This document shows positions 7,421 to 19,083 of a stretch of 64,000 nucleotides of DNA, one piece after another. A program made the translations under genes and the position numbers. Source of the DNA: an uncultured Planctomycetaceae bacterium. GTDB lineage: Bacteria > Planctomycetota > Planctomycetia > Planctomycetales > Planctomycetaceae. A model generated the notes under the pieces. The model was not told the DNA's origin. It worked only from the letters and a program-made list of their open reading frames with translations, and searched no databases. The DNA lies in contig CALSLT010000005.1 of the NCBI GenBank assembly GCA_943787265.1, positions 62,001-126,000 of the forward strand, written 5' to 3'. Every line of letters starts with the position of its first letter. The first letter of the stretch is position 1.

Positions 7421-10400
7421 TTAGTTGCGAGTAATAAACTCGTCCATGTTCAGCATGATTCGGCAGGTGGCAATCCAGGCGGCCACTTCGCATTGTTCGT
7501 TGTCATTCTTTGATGATTCGGATTTCGTGCCGGACTTACCGAGAGCCAGAGCGGCGTCTTTGTTGGCTTCATACCATTTCCGTGAAACGTTCAGCATCTC
7601 CTGAAACTGGTCAAGTTCCGAAGCAGTCGGCTGCCGCGCGACACACAATCGGAAAGCCTGCGTCAGACGATCTCGGTCCGAACCATCGTGTTTACGAAAT
7701 CGTTGTCCGAACTCACGAGCTGCTTCTACAAAGATTTCGTTGTTGAGCAGCGTCAGCGCCTGGAGCGGCGTGTTCGACGAATTCCGAGAGACGCACGTCA
7801 AATTCGAATCCGGGCAATCGAACAGCGTCAGGTTCGGATGCGGCGACGTTCGCTTGAAGAATGTGTACATGCCGCGGCGGTAGCGATCCTCGCCCTTGCT
7901 GGTTGCCCATTTGAAATTATTGGCATAACTGAGTTCGGCAACGCCGGGCGGCAACGGCGGAAATACGCTCGGACCGCCGACTTTTGCGGACAGTAACCCA
8001 CTGACCGACAGGCTGAGATCACGGATAATCTCGGCTTCGACTCGAGTTCGATTCTGCCGAGCCAGCAGCAGATTCTGCGGATCCGTCTCATTCAGTTCCG
8101 GCCGACTGGCAGATGACTGACGATACGTTGCTGAGGTAACGATTGTGCGGATCAGTTCTTTGCGGCTCCAACCGAGGTTGCCTCGAAATTCGTCCGCCAG
8201 CCAGTCGAGCAATTGCGGATGAGATGGCTTGTCGCCGCGGACTCCGAAGTCGTTAACGGTCCGGACGATTCCCTCACCGAATAGCTGCTTCCAGACATGG
8301 TTGACGGTGACTCGCGGCGTCAACGGGTTCTTTGAAGATGCCAACCATTGCGCAAGGTCCAGACGGTCGGCTGAAGTTTCACCGCGAGCCTTCAAGTCGT
8401 GCATGACCGAAAGACCTGTCGGAACAATTGTGTGATCCTTCATTGGATCGAGGAACTCGCCACGCCGAAACACGTGTGTCGTCCGAGGCGACTTGAGACG
8501 CTGCGCTAGAACTCGCACTGACATAACCGGTGGCTTAGGAACTGCCTTCTTTGTCGTTTCAAGTTGCTCGGTGAGAGCTTTCCCTTTGGAGTCATGACGA
8601 ACAAACCAATCAAGAATTTGACTGCTTTGTTTGTCAGTTCGGCGATCAGTTGGGATGTCGAGAATCGCCAGCACCTCTTTCGGCAATCCGTCCGACGGGT
8701 GACTTCCGGTCCGAATGGAAACTCGAAATCGGCCGATCGTGTGCTGACCACCGTACTGCTGATCGAGAACGACCTGAATCCATCGTCCCTTCAGTTTAGG
8801 AAGTGGTTCAGCCGTCAGAAAATCTGCAGTATGCGTTTCTTTCATCCTGGGAGAGACTGCCCAGCCGGTCTTTGCAACATCGTCATCGATCGCGTTGGCC
8901 GCCGGAAACTTCTCCTGGGAAAAGTCGGCGTGTGCGGCTGCAAGTTTCTGCAGATGTTCCTTCTTCAACTCGCGCGTTGCTGCTGCGTAAACTCGAACAT
9001 CGCTCAAAACGAAGTTGCCATTTTTTGCTCGTCCGGCTCCGCTGGACGGCAATCGTTTGTCCGGAATCGTTTCGACTCGCAAACCGGTTATGTCCCCAGC
9101 GGGGGCTCGCACAAGCAGCGTGTATTCATCTTTGTCTGGCGTCGTTTTTCCTTGTGGGTTTTCAACAAGGTACGAGCCGTCTTCCTGTCGAGTGAACTTT
9201 GCACCGGATGACGCCCTGGTCGATTCAAACTCGGTCACGTGCCACGCGACGGGCGATTTTCCCAACATATTCAAAGTGGTGAACTTTGTCCGATATTCAT
9301 CTTCCCAGGCCGGAAGTTCCGGAACGAGTGTCTTGCGAAGCTGACTGAGTGCCTGCGCCTGTTTTGCAACCTTCGAGTTGTGGGCAGCAAGATCGCTTTC
9401 GTACTTCGCGGTCGCTTCTTCCGAAATCGGAACCTGCAGGTTGGTCTCGTCGCCGTTGTTGAAAAAGCCGAACAGTTGGTAGTACTCGCGCTGCGTGATG
9501 GCGTCGTACTTGTGAGTGTGGCAGCGGGCGCACCCGACCGTCAGGCCGAGCCAGACAGCGCCCGTTGTTTCCGTACGGTCGAAGCAGGCTTCCACACGAA
9601 ATTGCTCCTGATCCGTGCCGCCTTCGGTGTTTGTCAGCGTTTGACGATGGAAGGCCGTGGCCAGTTTCTGGTCAGCCGTCGCGTTCGGAAGAAGGTCTCC
9701 AGCCAACTGCTCGATCGTGAACTGATCGAACGGGATGTCTTTGTTAATCGCATCGATGACCCAGTCCCGCCATCGCCAGGCGTTCGGTCGCGCACGGTCT
9801 TTCTCGTAACCATCGGAATCAGCATACCGAGCCATGTCGAGCCAGTGTCTGCCCCATCGTTCGCCAAAGTGCGGCGACATCAACAGCTTGGAGACGAGCT
9901 GCTCGTACGCTTTCGGCGATGCATCGTTGACAAAGGCGTCAACCTCGTCGGGGTGAGGCGGCAGTCCGAGCAAATCCAGATACAGGCGGCGAATCAGTGT
10001 GTAGCGATCCGCTTCAGGCGACGGGCTGAAACTCCCCGACTCAAGGTTTGCCAGGACAAACGCGTCGATCGCGTTACGAACCCACTTGGCATCTCGAACG
10101 GTCGGCAGTATCGGACGAGTAATCGGCTGGTACGACCAATGATCAGGTCGCACGTTTTCACCAGCGGCCGAGTCCGGCCAGATCGCTCCCTGATCAACCC
10201 ATCGTTTGAGTACGTCGACGTCAGCCGACGTCAGGCGGTCGCCTTCGGGTGGCATGACCAGATCCGGATCTTCTCCGGACACTCTTGTGATGAGCGAACT
10301 GTCTGCGCTCTTACCTTTACGAATAGCGATGCCTTCGTCGCCGCCTGCAAACGCTGCAGATCGAATATCCAGTCGAAAGCCGCCTTCGCGTTTGTCACCA

Positions 10401-10600
10401 GCGTGACATTTGAAGCAGTGGCGTTTCAGCAGCGGCTGCACATCGCGAACGAAGTCAATCTTTTCTTTCGCGGCCACACTGTCAGTTGAGACAGCCGCAT
10501 CCGCGGCAGGACTTTCTGTCTGCAGCGACAGGTTCAGTGCCAACATTCCGAAGATCGAAGAAACAGCAAGCAGGCTTGAAAGTCTCATGAGGATCCTCAT
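7421..10600 (-). CDS. secreted PSCyt1-DUF1549-DUF1553 protein (planctomycete cytochrome-like)
   Basis: A 1059-residue secreted protein. A signal peptide (MRILMRLSSLLAVSSIFGML) is followed by a cytochrome-type domain with a CxxCH haem motif (HCFKCHAG, about residues 60-66). DUF1549 follows (about 150-350, with FGERWGRHWLDMARYADSDG and a second CxxCH in VGCARCHTHKYD), then a long middle segment resembling a carbohydrate-binding or LamG-like insert, and DUF1553 (about 720-1010, with NHVWKQLFGEGIV and NTPLQALTLLN). The start at 10600 is chosen for the signal peptide; the frame is open back to 10693. Such proteins are greatly expanded in planctomycetes and thought to act on extracellular polymers, but no biochemical role is proven. 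The gene is upstream of the Tat-exported TIM-barrel protein on the same strand. Confidence 0.9.
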   Translation of the reverse strand: MRILMRLSSLLAVSSIFGMLALNLSLQTESPAADAAVSTDSVAAKEKIDFVRDVQPLLKRHCFKCHAGDKREGGFRLDIRSAAFAGGDEGIAIRKGKSADSSLITRVSGEDPDLVMPPEGDRLTSADVDVLKRWVDQGAIWPDSAAGENVRPDHWSYQPITRPILPTVRDAKWVRNAIDAFVLANLESGSFSPSPEADRYTLIRRLYLDLLGLPPHPDEVDAFVNDASPKAYEQLVSKLLMSPHFGERWGRHWLDMARYADSDGYEKDRARPNAWRWRDWVIDAINKDIPFDQFTIEQLAGDLLPNATADQKLATAFHRQTLTNTEGGTDQEQFRVEACFDRTETTGAVWLGLTVGCARCHTHKYDAITQREYYQLFGFFNNGDETNLQVPISEEATAKYESDLAAHNSKVAKQAQALSQLRKTLVPELPAWEDEYRTKFTTLNMLGKSPVAWHVTEFESTRASSGAKFTRQEDGSYLVENPQGKTTPDKDEYTLLVRAPAGDITGLRVETIPDKRLPSSGAGRAKNGNFVLSDVRVYAAATRELKKEHLQKLAAAHADFSQEKFPAANAIDDDVAKTGWAVSPRMKETHTADFLTAEPLPKLKGRWIQVVLDQQYGGQHTIGRFRVSIRTGSHPSDGLPKEVLAILDIPTDRRTDKQSSQILDWFVRHDSKGKALTEQLETTKKAVPKPPVMSVRVLAQRLKSPRTTHVFRRGEFLDPMKDHTIVPTGLSVMHDLKARGETSADRLDLAQWLASSKNPLTPRVTVNHVWKQLFGEGIVRTVNDFGVRGDKPSHPQLLDWLADEFRGNLGWSRKELIRTIVTSATYRQSSASRPELNETDPQNLLLARQNRTRVEAEIIRDLSLSVSGLLSAKVGGPSVFPPLPPGVAELSYANNFKWATSKGEDRYRRGMYTFFKRTSPHPNLTLFDCPDSNLTCVSRNSSNTPLQALTLLNNEIFVEAAREFGQRFRKHDGSDRDRLTQAFRLCVARQPTASELDQFQEMLNVSRKWYEANKDAALALGKSGTKSESSKNDNEQCEVAAWIATCRIMLNMDEFITRN

Positions 10601-10745
10601 CGCCCAGAAAATTGAACGCTTGACGTTCCAGGGTGCGTCTTTACGAACCAGCGATTCAATCGGGCCCACCGTGCACCAGGACGCACCCTGCAAGATGATC
10701 TTGTACTTTACCGGCGATGGTATCCGACAGGCGACCTTGCGAGTG

Positions 10746-12050
10746 TCAGATGTCCTCGCCGCCGACCGGTGGACCCTGCACTTTTCGTTTCACTCGCAGA
10801 GGCAGACCATGCAAACGGATGAAGCCAGCGGCGTCTTCCTGACGGTAGCTTTCGTCCTGTCCGTCCATCGTCGCGACGGCTTCGTCGTAGAGGCTGTACG
10901 GTGAACGGCGGCCTTCGGTGAAAACGTTGCCCTTGTAAAGTGCAACTCGCGTTTCGCCGGTGACGAACTTCTGCGTCGTTTCCGTGAACGCTCGCTGAGC
11001 TTCCGCGACGGGGTCAAACCAGTAGCCGTTGTAAACCAGTCCAGCGAAGTCGGCCAAGCGTCGTTCCTTCTCGTTGATCACGCTGCCAGTCAACGTGAGA
11101 CCTTCCAGATCGCGGTGAGCTTCCAGAAGAACGGTGTGCCCAGGTGCGTGGTACTCGCCGCGCGACTTCATGCCGACGTAGCGAGTTTCGACCATGCCCA
11201 GCGAACCGACTCCGTTTCGCGCGGCCGCTTCGTCGACATACTCAAAGACGGACAGCAACCCTTCGGCCAGTGTGTCGGCCGGTTCGGCGATTTCGATGTC
11301 GATGTCTTCGAACTTGCCAGGCTTCGTTGTGCAGGAGCTGACTTTGACGGGAACGCCCTGTTCCCAGTGAATGATGAACCGCTCGACTTCGTCCGGAGCC
11401 TGAGTCGGGTGCACCATCCGTTCGAAGATTTCATCCGGAGCCGTGACCCAGGGATCTTCCAGCACGCCGGCTTCGTATGAGATGTGCAACAGGTTGTCGT
11501 CGGATGACCACGGCTTCGATCGGCTGGCCTTGGCTTCAAGACCGTGCTTCTCACAATAGTCGAGCATCGTCTTGCGACCTGAAGCGAACTGTTCGATGAA
11601 GTCGGTATTTTTCCAGGGTGCCAGGATTTCGAGATCAGCATCCAGAGCCTGGTAACCCAGTTCGAAGCGAACCTGATCGTTGCCCTTGCCGGTTGCACCG
11701 TGGCAGACAGTATTCGCGCCGTGCTCGTGAGCGATGCGGACGTGATGCTTCGAGATCAGCGGTCGAGCGATCGACGTGCCCAGAAGGTAGCGGCCTTCGT
11801 AAATGCAGTTGGCATGGAGGCATGGCAGGAAATAGTCCTGCAGGAATTCTTCGCGAGCGTCGACGGCAACGTAGGTCGATGCTCCGTTGCGTTTGGCTCG
11901 CTCGCCAATTTCGTCGAGGTCTTCAACCTGCTGACCAATGTCGAGCAGATAACAGATGACTTCGTAGCCCTGCTCGGCCAACCAGTGAAGAATAACCGTC
12001 GTATCCAGCCCGCCGGAGTACGCGAGTACAATTTTACCTTTATCCGCCAT
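10746..12050 (-). CDS. argG: argininosuccinate synthase
   Basis: A 434-residue cytoplasmic ligase joining citrulline and aspartate with ATP in arginine synthesis. The ATP pyrophosphatase P-loop is at the N-terminus (VLAYSGGLDTTVIL). Family blocks follow: LLGTSIARPLI, CHGATGKGNDQVRFE, APWK, NLLHISYEAG and LGMVETRYVGMKSRGEYHAPG. The length is typical of the type I enzyme. It stands alone between a 145-bp gap and the region holding the broken CDGSH gene; no argH is adjacent. Confidence 0.97.
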   Translation of the reverse strand: MADKGKIVLAYSGGLDTTVILHWLAEQGYEVICYLLDIGQQVEDLDEIGERAKRNGASTYVAVDAREEFLQDYFLPCLHANCIYEGRYLLGTSIARPLISKHHVRIAHEHGANTVCHGATGKGNDQVRFELGYQALDADLEILAPWKNTDFIEQFASGRKTMLDYCEKHGLEAKASRSKPWSSDDNLLHISYEAGVLEDPWVTAPDEIFERMVHPTQAPDEVERFIIHWEQGVPVKVSSCTTKPGKFEDIDIEIAEPADTLAEGLLSVFEYVDEAAARNGVGSLGMVETRYVGMKSRGEYHAPGHTVLLEAHRDLEGLTLTGSVINEKERRLADFAGLVYNGYWFDPVAEAQRAFTETTQKFVTGETRVALYKGNVFTEGRRSPYSLYDEAVATMDGQDESYRQEDAAGFIRLHGLPLRVKRKVQGPPVGGEDI

Positions 12051-12297
12051 CGGTTTGCCTCGAAGTGCAGTCTTTGTGTTTTGTTAATGGCCAGTCGAAA
12101 TTTCGTCCCGGATTCCAGACGCCCGGCGTGACATTGCAGTTCGCCGACTTCGTGAAATTCCGCTGAAAACGTGACCCTCATCAGAGGCCAAACGGCCATC
12201 GAACAGGGAGTTTACGGTCTTCAGCAACGATCGGGAATCGAGCCGGTTGTTGCCCCGTTCAAGTGCCCAATCCAGCATGCCTGGAGCACTCTCAACA

Positions 12298-12523
12298 CTA
12301 TTCGTCCCGCTTCTCTTGCGACGCGATTTCCGAGGCTTCCCAGCCAGTCTGGCGGTGAGTTCCGTCGCAGAATGGCCGTTTATTTCGTCGCTCCGCAGCG
12401 ACAAAGGGCGACGTTTTCACGACCGGATGTATCGAAGGGGTTGCCTTCGTGGTCGGTCACGGTGACTTGGCCCGTAATAATCAATGGTCCATCTTTGCGG
12501 CAGCGAATGGTGACGTCCGACAT
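12298..12523 (-). pseudogene. CDGSH iron-sulfur domain protein with a one-base frameshift
   Basis: Read from ATG at 12523 on the minus strand, the first frame gives MSDVTIRCRKDGPLIITGQV and continues to CRCGATK, then stops at 12380. The next frame carries NKRPFCDGTHRQTGWEASEI and ends at a TAG at 12298. Dropping one A from the AAA at 12383-12385 joins them as C-R-C-G-A-T-N-K-R-P-F-C-D-G-T-H. That matches the CDGSH consensus C-x-C-x2-[ST]-x3-P-x-C-D-G-x-H in both residues and spacing. The full span of 226 bases is 75 codons plus one base, in keeping with small single-domain CDGSH proteins that bind a 2Fe-2S cluster through three Cys and one His. Either the gene is freshly broken or there is a sequencing error in the A run; the intact second half argues for a recent event. 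Confidence 0.85.
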
Positions 12524-12554
12524 CTCTCATATTCTCTGTACGTTGCATTTGTCG

Positions 12555-12644
12555 GTAGGCCGGACCAAGCGCAGCGCCGTTCCGGCAACAAATCAGTCAA
12601 ACGTATTCACCTGCCTGAACGGCGCTGCGTTTGGTCCGGCCTAC
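12555..12644. repeat. REPIN-type palindrome A (two inverted REPs with GTAG heads)
   Basis: The left unit (12555-12586) begins GTAG and forms a stem GCCGGA/TCCGGC around a loop containing GCGCAGCGCC. The right unit (12613-12644) is an inverted copy ending CTAC, with one mismatch in the stem. About 26 bases separate the two. GTAG followed by a hairpin is the established signature of REP sequences handled by RAYT (TnpA-REP) transposases. The right unit overlaps the end of the glycosyltransferase gene, whose TAG stop is the TAG of GTAG. Confidence 0.8.
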
Positions 12645-13435
12645 GATTTCGATTCTTGAACGGTCACTCGTCGGCGAACGATCCGGTCGATCGCCAAGCG
12701 AAACAGCACCCACAAAGCCATGACGGCTTCTTTCTGGTTGATCTTGGACGTTCCGAAGCGGCGGTCTTCGAACACGATCGGAGTTTCCTGAAACGTGCAG
12801 CCGACGCAGCAGCACATGTAGAGGATTTCTTCCTGGAACGAGTACCCGCGCGACCTGACCTGTCCGAAGTCCAGCTTCGCCAGATCCGGCACCCGGTAAC
12901 ACCGAAAGCTGCCGCTGTTGTCTCGCGACGAAAGGCCGAGTGTCAGCTTTGCGTAGAGGTTGATCGATCGGCTCATGAAGTGCCGTTTGAAATTCCAGCC
13001 GACGACGTCTCCGCCGGACACGTATCGCGAGCCGATGCCGACGTCTGCAGATTCCAGGCAGGCTCGCAGAGCCGGCAAATATTTCGGGTGATGGCTGAAG
13101 TCGGCATCCATGTTCAGAACGAAATCGTACTTCTGCTCGACCGCGTACTTGAAACCGGCGACCGTCGCGGCGCCGAGTCCCTGTTTGCCCGCTCGGTGTA
13201 GAACATGAATTCGTGAATCCACCTCTGACATCCCGTCGGCCAGTTTGCCCGTTCCGTCGGGAGAGTTGTCATCGATGACCAGGATGTCTGCATCGGGGGC
13301 GTGCTTGTGGATTTCCGGAATCAGCAGCGGCAGGTTCTCGCACTCGTTGTACGTGCAGAGCGTAATCAACAGCCGTCCGGCAGTTGCGGCAGCGGGTGCT
13401 TCCTGCTCGGCTGGTGCGTCGTTCTCGTCAGGCAT
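12641..13435 (-). CDS. polyprenol-phosphate mannosyltransferase-like GT2 glycosyltransferase
   Basis: A 264-residue family 2 glycosyltransferase of the dolichol/polyprenol-phosphate mannose synthase type, moving a sugar from a nucleotide donor to a lipid phosphate on the cytoplasmic membrane face. An Ala/Glu-rich N-terminal tail of about 22 residues precedes the GT-A fold: LLITLCTYNECENLP, ILVIDDNSPDGTG, KQGLGAATVAGFKYA, and the metal-binding DAD in LNMDADFSHHP. RDNSGSFRCYRVPDL and FGTSKI are also Dpm1-like. There is no long C-terminal membrane region, so it resembles the soluble Dpm1 class. It starts 3 bp after the stop of the upstream haem protein, suggesting co-transcription. Its stop codon is supplied by a REP unit. 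Confidence 0.9.
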   Translation of the reverse strand: MPDENDAPAEQEAPAAATAGRLLITLCTYNECENLPLLIPEIHKHAPDADILVIDDNSPDGTGKLADGMSEVDSRIHVLHRAGKQGLGAATVAGFKYAVEQKYDFVLNMDADFSHHPKYLPALRACLESADVGIGSRYVSGGDVVGWNFKRHFMSRSINLYAKLTLGLSSRDNSGSFRCYRVPDLAKLDFGQVRSRGYSFQEEILYMCCCVGCTFQETPIVFEDRRFGTSKINQKEAVMALWVLFRLAIDRIVRRRVTVQESKS

Positions 13436-13438
13436 GAT

Positions 13439-16795
<3,357 letters not shown>

Positions 16796-17166
16796 CGAAG
16801 AACGCTCGTATAAAGAAAATGCGTGGAGTTCAGGGATTGAAGTCGCAGGCGGGAAACGGGGGATGAATTGAGCCATTCTGCATTTCGAAATCGCTGTCCG
16901 CAACCAGTGGGATCAACGCAGAAGTTGTGATATCGGCGACATCCGAAAAGCTCGATGTGTCCGTCACGCCGCATCGCAAGTAACGATGAAAAAAACGAAT
17001 GCCACTTTGCCACGTGGCGGGAGAAACATTGCTATTGCCAACTACTGCACACGCGGTACAACGACTGGTACACCTACGCATGGTGCAAAGGATCATGCTA
17101 CGTCAGCACTCAAGGACAGATTCGTGGGACACTTGTAGCCAACGCACGACACACAAGTGGTACAGG
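16796..17166. other. divergent intergenic region
   Basis: About 370 bases between the haem protein (minus strand) and a small membrane protein gene (plus strand). It should hold both promoters. It looks more A/T-rich than its surroundings. Several short open frames exist but none resembles a protein. Confidence 0.4.
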
Positions 17167-17703
17167 ATGCTCTGGTTTGAATTCTCTCCCCTTGAACTGT
17201 TTTTGGAAATCGTACTCACACCTTGGGCAATCTCAGCGTGGATTTTCTTCTTTGTCGCTCACGTGCTAGCAATCTGGAAGCATCTGCGACTTGAAACTCT
17301 GGTAGCAGTTGTAGCTGGCTGGCATCTTCTTTATGCCAGTGTTGTCTCGCAATTCCTATATGTGCTTTTAAATGCCGCCGGTGGAATGGGCCGATGGGAC
17401 CCCTTTCCTGATGCACTCTGGCAGTTATCACACAGCATCTTCACCTACCATTTGATTGTTGGGCTTAGCCTCACAGTCCTTCCAGCAAGCCGAATCGCCA
17501 CGAACTCGTGGCCTGAGCTCCCTTCTCGGGCAGTCCGTTACCTAACGCTCAGCATGATCATCAATGGTCTCGCCATTTGTGCCATCTCAGCCGTTCTCTC
17601 ATATGCTCTTTTTGAAACGACTGACACCACATGGGGTCCTCATCCGTGGGAGCGGATTGGAATGGACGAAGTCAGAATACTGCCGGAATCCGACGACCAC
17701 TGA
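17167..17703 (+). CDS. small polytopic membrane protein of unknown function
   Basis: I do not recognise this family. From ATG at 17167 it gives 178 residues starting MLWFEFSPLELFLE. Four hydrophobic helices are apparent: WAISAWIFFFVAHVLAIW, LVAVVAGWHLLYASVV with its extension to about VLLNAAGG, FTYHLIVGLSLTVLPA, and LSMIINGLAICAISAVLSYA. A short polar tail (DEVRILPESDDH) follows. The frame is open upstream to 16999, but that part is Arg/His/Cys-rich and unlikely to be coding. There is no strong Shine-Dalgarno sequence. The gene faces a convergent dehydrogenase gene 15 bp downstream. Codon use and base composition seem less G/C-rich than the neighbours, which might mean a recent arrival. Confidence 0.6.
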   Translation: MLWFEFSPLELFLEIVLTPWAISAWIFFFVAHVLAIWKHLRLETLVAVVAGWHLLYASVVSQFLYVLLNAAGGMGRWDPFPDALWQLSHSIFTYHLIVGLSLTVLPASRIATNSWPELPSRAVRYLTLSMIINGLAICAISAVLSYALFETTDTTWGPHPWERIGMDEVRILPESDDH

Positions 17704-17718
17704 ACGTACAGCCCGAAA

Positions 17719-18960
17719 TCACGCCTGCGTGGCCGGCATCAGCAACGACGCGTCAATCTCATCGACCGTCGCGCATCCGGATGAGATCATCGCGTTCGTC
17801 AGTTCGTCCCGCAGAATTTCGAGCGCCAGTTTGACTCCGGTTTCTCCGCCGGCGGCCAGCGACCATGCCTGCGGGCGACCGATCAGTACTGCCTTCGCTC
17901 CCAAAGCCAGAGCCTTCATAACATCCCCGCCGCGACGGACGCCGCTGTCGAAGAGGACTTCCAGTTTTCCATCGGCGGCTTCGACCACTTCTTTCAGCAT
18001 GTCGATCGAAGCGGGCATTCCGTCGAGTCGGCGGCCGCCGTGATTCGACACAACGATTCCGTCGAGCTTCAGATCGATCGACTGCTGCACGGCCTCGTTC
18101 GTCAGTACGCCTTTCAGAATGATCGGCAGCTTTGTTTCGCGACGCAGCCATTGAAAGAAGTCAACGCTCAGCGAAACGTCCCACGCCTTCGCGTTGAAGG
18201 CGACCAGCTCGTCATACGAATTTCGCTCGGAGACTTTCGTGTGGCCAATGTCGCGCAGATGTTTCAGCAGCATATCCTTCGGAAGTGAGAACCGGTTTCT
18301 CAGGTCAGCATCTTTCCGCTCGCCCAGATCGACGGTGACGACGAGGGCTTTGTAGTCGGCGGTTTCGGCTCGTTTGACGAGCTTTCTCGCCAGCTCGCGA
18401 TCGCTGGGAACGTACAACTGAAACCACTTGGGTCCGTCTCCTGCCGCCGCGATTTCTTCGACGCTGTTTCCGACACTCGTACTGGTGATGCAGATTGTTC
18501 CAGCGCTGGCGGCCGCTCGCGCCGACGCTCGCCCGCCTTCCGGATGAAACATTCGCAGCGCCGCGACAGGCGCCAGCATGATCGGCATCGAGATTTTCTG
18601 CCCCAGCACGGTGGTTGACAGGTTTGTCTTTTGAACACCGTGCAGCAGCGGCGGCAGAATCCGCATGCGGCGAAAAGCTTCGACGTTGTCGCGGAGTGTG
18701 ACCTCGTCTTCGGATCCGCTGGTGATGTACTCGAAGGTGGCCTTCGGAAGCTTCGCTTTCGCCAGCGGGATGAAATCACTGATCGTCACCGGGGAAGCCG
18801 GCCATGCATCGCGATCGGCGGCTCCGTTTTCACGAGCATCGGGCACGCCGGGGCCTTTACGAGACTCATCATCGACCGCGATTGCGTTGCCTTCAACGTG
18901 GTCGGCGGAAAACATGCCGGCACCGAATGCTAGGAGCTGCGAGAAAGTTCGACGGTCCAT
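17719..18960 (-). CDS. exported FMN-dependent alpha-hydroxyacid dehydrogenase (lactate dehydrogenase-like)
   Basis: A 413-residue FMN TIM-barrel enzyme of the lactate/glycolate oxidase and L-lactate dehydrogenase family, oxidising 2-hydroxyacids to 2-oxoacids. Family blocks: FEYITSGSEDEVTLRDN, PIMLAPVAALRMFHPEGG, ICITSTSVGNSVEEI, WFQLYVPSDR, and the active-site segment IVVSNHGGRRLDG with the catalytic His and the substrate-binding Arg. FDSGVRRGGDVMKALALGAKAVLIGRP binds the FMN phosphate. The N-terminus MDRRTFSQLLAFGAGMF looks like a weak Tat-type leader, which would place it outside the cytoplasmic membrane. It is divergent from a triheme flavocytochrome 123 bp away, a plausible redox pairing. 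Confidence 0.9.
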   Translation of the reverse strand: MDRRTFSQLLAFGAGMFSADHVEGNAIAVDDESRKGPGVPDARENGAADRDAWPASPVTISDFIPLAKAKLPKATFEYITSGSEDEVTLRDNVEAFRRMRILPPLLHGVQKTNLSTTVLGQKISMPIMLAPVAALRMFHPEGGRASARAAASAGTICITSTSVGNSVEEIAAAGDGPKWFQLYVPSDRELARKLVKRAETADYKALVVTVDLGERKDADLRNRFSLPKDMLLKHLRDIGHTKVSERNSYDELVAFNAKAWDVSLSVDFFQWLRRETKLPIILKGVLTNEAVQQSIDLKLDGIVVSNHGGRRLDGMPASIDMLKEVVEAADGKLEVLFDSGVRRGGDVMKALALGAKAVLIGRPQAWSLAAGGETGVKLALEILRDELTNAMISSGCATVDEIDASLLMPATQA

Positions 18961-19083
18961 TGCATCCCTCTTTCTGCTGCGGGCGTGTAACGTTTGGAAC
19001 GTGCGGTCTCACTGCACGACTTCGAAGTCAGATCAACCTGCTGCTTATTCAGTTCTGTCAGACTTTAGCGGGGTCCATCGTTC

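Noticed and set aside
9239..10489. 416-codon plus-strand open frame
   Set aside because: Antisense to the DUF1549/DUF1553 gene; no protein-like domain content.
12084..12404. 106-codon minus-strand open frame upstream of argG
   Set aside because: It overlaps the broken CDGSH gene in a third frame and shows no family resemblance.
16999..17166. N-terminal extension of the small membrane protein
   Set aside because: Arg/His/Cys-rich and without a ribosome site; the hydrophobic protein starts plausibly at 17167.
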